A stretch of DNA of 9,498 bases from Alphaproteobacteria bacterium (GTDB lineage Bacteria > Pseudomonadota > Alphaproteobacteria > Rhodospirillales > Magnetospirillaceae), in contig JADFZP010000091.1 in assembly GCA_015232485.1 (NCBI GenBank), forward strand, positions 1 through 9,498, written 5' to 3'. The first letter of the stretch is position 1. Each line of letters begins with the position of its first letter. The position numbers and the translations under genes were made by a program. Below the pieces are notes generated by a model. That model did no database searches. It was not told where the DNA came from and saw only the letters and a list, made by a program, of their open reading frames with translations. Shown here piece by piece: positions 6,525-9,498 of this stretch.

Positions 6525-7547
6525 TCACACCAGGATGCTGACCGGCCCTCTGACCGCGACGTCCGGAACGCCCATGGTGCCGGCCCGGCCCAGATCGAGG
6601 TCGTCGCTCATCTGTTCGAGATCCTTCTTCAGCTCCTTGGCGAGCTTCCGGATGTCTTTCTTTTCCTTGTCGTCGCCGGTGGCCTCGAACAGGTCGCGGA
6701 TGTCCTGCATCATCTTCTTGAGTTCCTTGGCCGCAACCCTCATGTCCACTTCGAAGGCGTCATAGGCGGCGCCGGTGCTGCGCGGGACCTCAATGCCGCC
6801 GCTGGGAGCGCCGATCGTGGCGCCGATGGCGAGCGCCTGATCGCGCAACGCGATGCCGGCGGCGTTCACCGTGGCGGCCTTGGCGTCTGTCTTGGCATCG
6901 ACCTTGGCGTCTGTCTTGGCATCGACCTTGGCATCGACCTTGGCGTCGGTCTTGGCGTCGGTCTTGGCGTCGGCATTGCCATCGGTCTTGGCGTCGGCAT
7001 TACCGTCGGTCTTGCCGTCAGCTTCGGCTCCGGTGGCGGCCTCCGCCTTGGCTCCGGTGGCGGCCTCCGCCTTGGCGCCGGTGGCGGCATCCGCCTTGCC
7101 GTTCTTGGCGGCCTTTTCCTCGTCCATCGCCCCGGCGCGGGCGGCCTCCTTCATGTCGCGCGCCGCGATGGCCAGCTCGCGGCCGAGCTGGGCGATCTCG
7201 CGCGCCAAGCTCTTCAGCATGGTCTTGTTGCCGGCGGCCAGCGCCTGCTTGACGAGCTGCTTCAGGGCAAGGACGCGTTCCTTGACGCGCGCCATCCTCT
7301 CATTGGCCGCCTGGGCCAGGGGCTTTTTCTTGCGCAGGTCGTCGAGGTTCTTCAGCAGCTCGGCGTTGTCCTTCTTGAACGCCTTGGTTGCCGCAGTGAG
7401 CGGATCGTCCTCCTTGGGGCGGGTCGGTTCGCCCGCCTTGGGGCGTGCCTGAGTTTCGGCGGTCTTGGGGGTCTGGGCCTTGGCCGCCGTCACATCGACG
7501 GTGGATCGCCAGACGATGCGGCCGTTGCCGCCCACGGTTCCGATCAT
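6525..7547 (-). CDS. Coiled-coil, low-complexity Lys/Ala/Asp repeat protein
   Basis: I do not recognise this 340-residue protein. It opens with MIGTVGGNGRIVWRSTVDV, with no signal peptide or membrane segment. A Pro/Lys/Thr-rich linker follows (about 22-50), then a highly charged predicted coiled coil (about 56-134). Residues 150-224 are low complexity: three TGAKAEAA-type octads followed by TDAK/VDAK/NADAK tetrads. A second amphipathic helix bundle (about 260-308, with KELKKMMQDI and KLAKELKKDLEQM) and a short hydrophobic tail ending SILV close it. The layout of two helical modules joined by a flexible charged spacer suggests a structural or scaffold role. I chose the ATG at 7547 because AGGAGA lies five bases upstream and a sigma70-like promoter lies before that; the open frame reaches back to 7622 but that extension covers the promoter. 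The antisense frame of the repeat gives an Ala/Leu/Ser-rich shadow that should be ignored. The gene seems real; its function is unknown. Confidence 0.75.
   Translation of the reverse strand: MIGTVGGNGRIVWRSTVDVTAAKAQTPKTAETQARPKAGEPTRPKEDDPLTAATKAFKKDNAELLKNLDDLRKKKPLAQAANERMARVKERVLALKQLVKQALAAGNKTMLKSLAREIAQLGRELAIAARDMKEAARAGAMDEEKAAKNGKADAATGAKAEAATGAKAEAATGAEADGKTDGNADAKTDGNADAKTDAKTDAKVDAKVDAKTDAKVDAKTDAKAATVNAAGIALRDQALAIGATIGAPSGGIEVPRSTGAAYDAFEVDMRVAAKELKKMMQDIRDLFEATGDDKEKKDIRKLAKELKKDLEQMSDDLDLGRAGTMGVPDVAVRGPVSILV
6880..7023 (-). repeat. Twelve tandem 12-bp units coding TDAK/VDAK-type tetrads
   Basis: On the + strand the unit is TTGGCGTCGGTC with variants TTGGCATCGACC, TTGGCGTCTGTC and TTGGCGTCGGCA, repeated in register 12 times. 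Each unit is four codons on the - strand, so copy-number change by slippage keeps the frame and only alters spacer length. Mutations at third and first positions show the array is partly degenerate toward its 7023 end. Confidence 0.88.
7021..7092 (-). repeat. Three tandem 24-bp units coding TGAKAEAA-type octads
   Basis: Three nearly identical 24-base units lie next to the 12-bp array, at 7021-7044, 7045-7068 and 7069-7092, each containing GGTGGCGGC. They encode the Ala-rich octads of the low-complexity region and, like the 12-mers, are a multiple of three. Confidence 0.85.
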
Positions 7548-7552
7548 GATGG

Positions 7553-7558
7553 TCTCCT
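7553..7558 (-). promoter_or_regulatory. Shine-Dalgarno of the repeat-protein gene
   Basis: AGGAGA on the - strand, five bases before the ATG at 7547. It decides the start in favour of MIGTVGG over the upstream in-frame codons. Confidence 0.7.
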
Positions 7559-7593
7559 GACCAGGACGCGGCGACATTCTTCGCCTTTCGGTG

Positions 7594-7622
7594 ATCATAC
7601 GCCCGAAGCGCCGCGCCGGCAA
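7594..7622 (-). promoter_or_regulatory. Sigma70-like promoter of the repeat-protein gene
   Basis: On the - strand, TTGCCG (7622-7617) and TATGAT (7599-7594) are separated by exactly 17 bases. This matches the consensus at four of six and five of six positions. It would start a transcript near 7587 with a leader of about 40 bases before the ATG at 7547. The element lies just after the regulator's stop codon (7626-7628), so the repeat-protein gene can be transcribed independently of it. Confidence 0.5.
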
Positions 7623-7625
7623 CCG

Positions 7626-8105
7626 TCACCCGAGATGCGCGAGCGGCAGCGGCGCCCCGGCCTTGACGGTGCGGATCACGAAATTGCTGCGGATGTCCTT
7701 GACCATCGGCAGCTTCAAGAGCGTGCCGAGCAGGAACCGCTCGTAGGCGCCGAGATCGGGCACCACGACTTCGAGCAGGAAGTCCGACTCGCCCGAGACG
7801 AGGTGGCAGGCCACCACCTCGGGCATCGCCTGGAACGCCTCTTGGATCGCGGTGGCGTTGCCGTCGCGGTGGCCGTCGACCTTCACGCCGACCATCACCG
7901 TCAAGCCCAGGCCGATCGCCTGGCGGCCGATCGCGGCGCGATAGCCCTCGATCACGCCGCCGCGCTCCAGCGTTTTGACCCGCCTGAGGCAAGGCGTGGC
8001 CGATAGGCCGATGCGGTCGGCAAGCTCGGCGTTGGTCAGCCGCCCCTCGGCCTGAAGCGCCGCCAGAATGCGCCGGTCGAAGCCGTCCAGGTCCATCTTT
8101 GGCAC
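7626..8105 (-). CDS. Lrp/AsnC-family transcriptional regulator
   Basis: A 159-residue DNA-binding regulator of the feast/famine (Lrp/AsnC) family, of normal length. Residues 5-55 form the N-terminal winged helix-turn-helix: LDGFDRRILAALQAEGRLTN opens it, and ELADRIGLSATPCLRRVKTLE holds the recognition helix with the conserved LSATPCLRRVK. Residues about 68-145 are the RAM ligand-binding/oligomerisation domain, including VVACHLVSGESDFLLEVVVPD with the typical GxxD turn. The start is a GTG at 8105: AGGGAG lies six bases upstream of it but 15 bases from the ATG at 8096. It is divergent from the amino-acid decarboxylase at 8231, and Lrp-family proteins very often control the adjacent divergent gene in response to its amino-acid substrate. 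Such a role here is inferred. Autoregulation through the 8130-8146 dyad is possible. Confidence 0.92.
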   Translation of the reverse strand: MPKMDLDGFDRRILAALQAEGRLTNAELADRIGLSATPCLRRVKTLERGGVIEGYRAAIGRQAIGLGLTVMVGVKVDGHRDGNATAIQEAFQAMPEVVACHLVSGESDFLLEVVVPDLGAYERFLLGTLLKLPMVKDIRSNFVIRTVKAGAPLPLAHLG

Positions 8106-8111
8106 GATCCG

Positions 8112-8117
8112 CTCCCT
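8112..8117 (-). promoter_or_regulatory. Shine-Dalgarno supporting the GTG start of the Lrp-type regulator
   Basis: AGGGAG on the - strand, six bases before the GTG at 8105. The in-frame ATG at 8096 would be 15 bases away, too far, so the GTG start is preferred. Confidence 0.6.
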
Positions 8118-8129
8118 ACTTGGCCATCC

Positions 8130-8146
8130 TTGGCGTGATCCACCAA
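8130..8146. promoter_or_regulatory. Imperfect 17-bp dyad, possible Lrp-type operator
   Basis: TTGGCGTGATCCACCAA has matching ends (TTGG and CCAA, plus a further symmetric G/C pair) around an A/T-containing centre. It lies in the divergent gap between the regulator and the decarboxylase, 25 bases upstream of the regulator's start codon. Length and partial symmetry suit an Lrp/AsnC site. A dyad this short can also arise by chance, and I see no convincing sigma70 promoter for either divergent gene in this gap. Confidence 0.3.
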
Positions 8147-8217
8147 AACCATGGTCGAATAGGCCGCTCGACGCAAGGACATGCCAGGGCCATGCATGCC
8201 ATCATCGCCGCCGCATC

Positions 8218-8224
8218 GAGGAGG
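8218..8224 (+). promoter_or_regulatory. Shine-Dalgarno of the PLP-dependent decarboxylase
   Basis: GAGGAGG, six bases before the ATG at 8231, a strong and well-spaced ribosome binding site that fixes the start. Confidence 0.7.
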
Positions 8225-8230
8225 TTGGAC

Positions 8231-9498
8231 ATGGATTTCGCGGCGGAATGCGCGACGGCGGCTCGCGCGCTTGACGACTTCGCGGGGCGCGCGGCGCTGC
8301 GCCAAGGTCCGGTGATCCGGCAGGAGCCGATGGCGGACCTGGCGCGCGCCCTCGACATCGACCGGCTGATCGCCGAGGGCGGGCTGCGCGGCGAGGCGTT
8401 CGAGCGTTTCCTCGCCACCTATCTCGGCGCGGCGACCCGGCTGCTCGATCCGCGCTACATGGCGCATCAAGTGGCGGTGCCGCATCCGATGGGCGCCGTC
8501 GCGGCGCTGATCGACGGCTTCACCAACAACGCCATGGCGATCTACGAGATGGGGCCGTCCGCCGCCACCATCGAGGCGGCGGTGGTCGACTGGATGCTGG
8601 GCAAGGCTGGGTGGAACGCCGGTGGCGGCGGCGTGCTGACCCATGGCGGCTCGCTGGCCAACCTGACCGCGCTGATGGCGGCGCGCGGCCGGGTGGCGCC
8701 CGAGGCGTGGCGCGAAGGCACGCCGCGCGACCTCGTGGTGATCGCGCCCGAGGCCTGCCACTACTCGCTGGCCCGCGCCGTCGACATCATGGGGCTGGGC
8801 CAGAAGGCGCTGCTCGCCGCGCCGGCCGACGATGAGGGCCGCATCGATCCGGCCGGGCTGGAGCGGGCGCTGAAGGGGCGCCGGGTGCTCGCCGTGGTCG
8901 CCAACGCCTGCGCCACGGCGGCCGGTCTTTACGACCCGTTGCGCGCCGTCGCCGAGGTGTGCCGGAAGGCCGGGGCGTGGCTGCATGTCGATGGCGCGCA
9001 TGGCGCGGCGGCGCTGCTGTCGTCACGCCACCGCGGCCTGCTCGACGGGCTGGAACTGGCCTGCTCGCTGACCTGGGACGCCCACAAGATGCTGCGCGCG
9101 CCGACCCTGTGCGCCGCCTTGCTGGTGCGCCAAGCGGGCGACCTCGACCGCGCCTTCCACGAGGAGGCCAGCTACCTGTTCCACGACAAGGACAAGCCGG
9201 GCTTCGACTTCATCCACCGCACCGTCGAATGCACCAAGTCGGCGCTGGGCCTGCGGCTGTTCATGGTGCTGGCGGCCGAGGGCGAGGCGGGGCTGGCGCG
9301 CTTCGTCGACCGCCAGTTCGATCTGGCCAAGGCGGCCGCCCGCCTGCTGCGCGCCCGCCCCGGAGTCGAGGTCGCCGTCGAGCCCGAGGCCAACATCGTC
9401 TGCTTCCGCGTCGATGGCGACGACGCGCGGCAACTCGACATCCGCCGCCGCCTCACCGCGAGGGGCGAGCATTACGTCTCGACCGCCGAGTTCCGCGG
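8231..9498 (+). CDS. Group II PLP-dependent amino-acid decarboxylase (3' end outside window)
   Basis: A fold-type I PLP enzyme of the glutamate / aromatic-amino-acid / 2,4-diaminobutyrate decarboxylase group. 422 complete codons are present without a stop, and the frame leaves the window in YVSTAEFR, a segment normally 40-70 residues from the C-terminus. Key features are the PLP-phosphate loop THGGSLANLTAL at 137-148, His177 in EACHYS stacking on the PLP ring, Asp254 in HVDGAHGAA pairing with the pyridine nitrogen, and the Schiff-base Lys286 in TWDAHKML. The N-terminal YMAHQVAVPHPMGAVAALIDGFTNNAM matches the substrate-channel region of this group. WDAHKML with a following CTKSALGLRLF is closer to diaminobutyrate/cysteine-sulfinate-like members than to GadB, but the substrate cannot be settled here. 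It is divergent from the Lrp-type regulator, which probably controls it. Its amine product could feed the omega-aminotransferase and semialdehyde dehydrogenase encoded further left; that link is inference. Confidence 0.9.
   Translation, partial: MDFAAECATAARALDDFAGRAALRQGPVIRQEPMADLARALDIDRLIAEGGLRGEAFERFLATYLGAATRLLDPRYMAHQVAVPHPMGAVAALIDGFTNNAMAIYEMGPSAATIEAAVVDWMLGKAGWNAGGGGVLTHGGSLANLTALMAARGRVAPEAWREGTPRDLVVIAPEACHYSLARAVDIMGLGQKALLAAPADDEGRIDPAGLERALKGRRVLAVVANACATAAGLYDPLRAVAEVCRKAGAWLHVDGAHGAAALLSSRHRGLLDGLELACSLTWDAHKMLRAPTLCAALLVRQAGDLDRAFHEEASYLFHDKDKPGFDFIHRTVECTKSALGLRLFMVLAAEGEAGLARFVDRQFDLAKAAARLLRARPGVEVAVEPEANIVCFRVDGDDARQLDIRRRLTARGEHYVSTAEFR

Noticed and set aside
6880..7092. 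Tandem repeats as a possible CRISPR array.
   Set aside because: The units are contiguous, 12 or 24 bases long, without spacers, and lie in frame within a coding region.
6853..7452. A + strand frame with long runs like VLASTLASVLAS that looks like a secreted or membrane protein.
   Set aside because: It is the antisense reading of the 12-bp and 24-bp repeats; the - strand gene has the ribosome site, the promoter and sensible helices.
8036..9001. A 321-residue open frame on the - strand across the decarboxylase and the divergent gap.
   Set aside because: It is rich in His, Arg and Gly as expected of an antisense shadow in high-GC DNA, and it conflicts with a clear PLP enzyme and with the Lrp-type gene start.

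Overview
The window looks like chromosomal DNA from a high-GC alphaproteobacterium, plausibly Rhodospirillales. The grounds are the strong preference for G/C at third codon positions in the housekeeping genes, the tight ATGA gene overlaps and the gene families present. No rRNA, tRNA, CRISPR array, transposase or integrase is visible. Coding density is very high, and no gap exceeds about 130 bases.

Positions 46-6518 hold six genes on the + strand, each overlapping or nearly touching the next. The outer genes form an amino-acid/GABA-type catabolic set: a succinate-semialdehyde dehydrogenase (gabD-like), a class III omega-aminotransferase and a FlK-like hot-dog thioesterase. Between gabD and the aminotransferase sits a 3.2 kb three-gene cassette (1503-4726). 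It encodes a small HEPN-like protein, a MinD/ParA-type ATPase with a variant KGGVGRS Walker A, and a STAND/AAA-like P-loop ATPase with a possible winged-helix C-terminus. The cassette has clearly different codon use, with many TTG leucine and some ATA isoleucine codons. It has no metabolic link to its neighbours, yet it is joined to them by stop/start overlaps at both ends. This is the most interesting part of the window: a candidate undescribed defence or conflict system inserted without a seam into a metabolic operon and using its transcription.

Positions 6525-8105 carry two genes on the - strand. The first is a low-complexity, coiled-coil, Lys/Ala/Asp-rich protein with 12-bp and 24-bp in-frame tandem repeats and a good sigma70-like promoter of its own. 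The second is an Lrp/AsnC-family regulator. Divergent from the regulator, a group II PLP-dependent amino-acid decarboxylase starts at 8231 and runs off the right edge. The 125-bp divergent gap contains an imperfect 17-bp dyad that could be the regulator's operator.

A reasonable but unproven metabolic reading is that an amino acid is decarboxylated by the PLP enzyme under Lrp-type control. An omega-amino compound would then be transaminated to a semialdehyde and oxidised by the GabD-like enzyme, with the thioesterase clearing an acyl-CoA. The cassette genes are passengers in this context.
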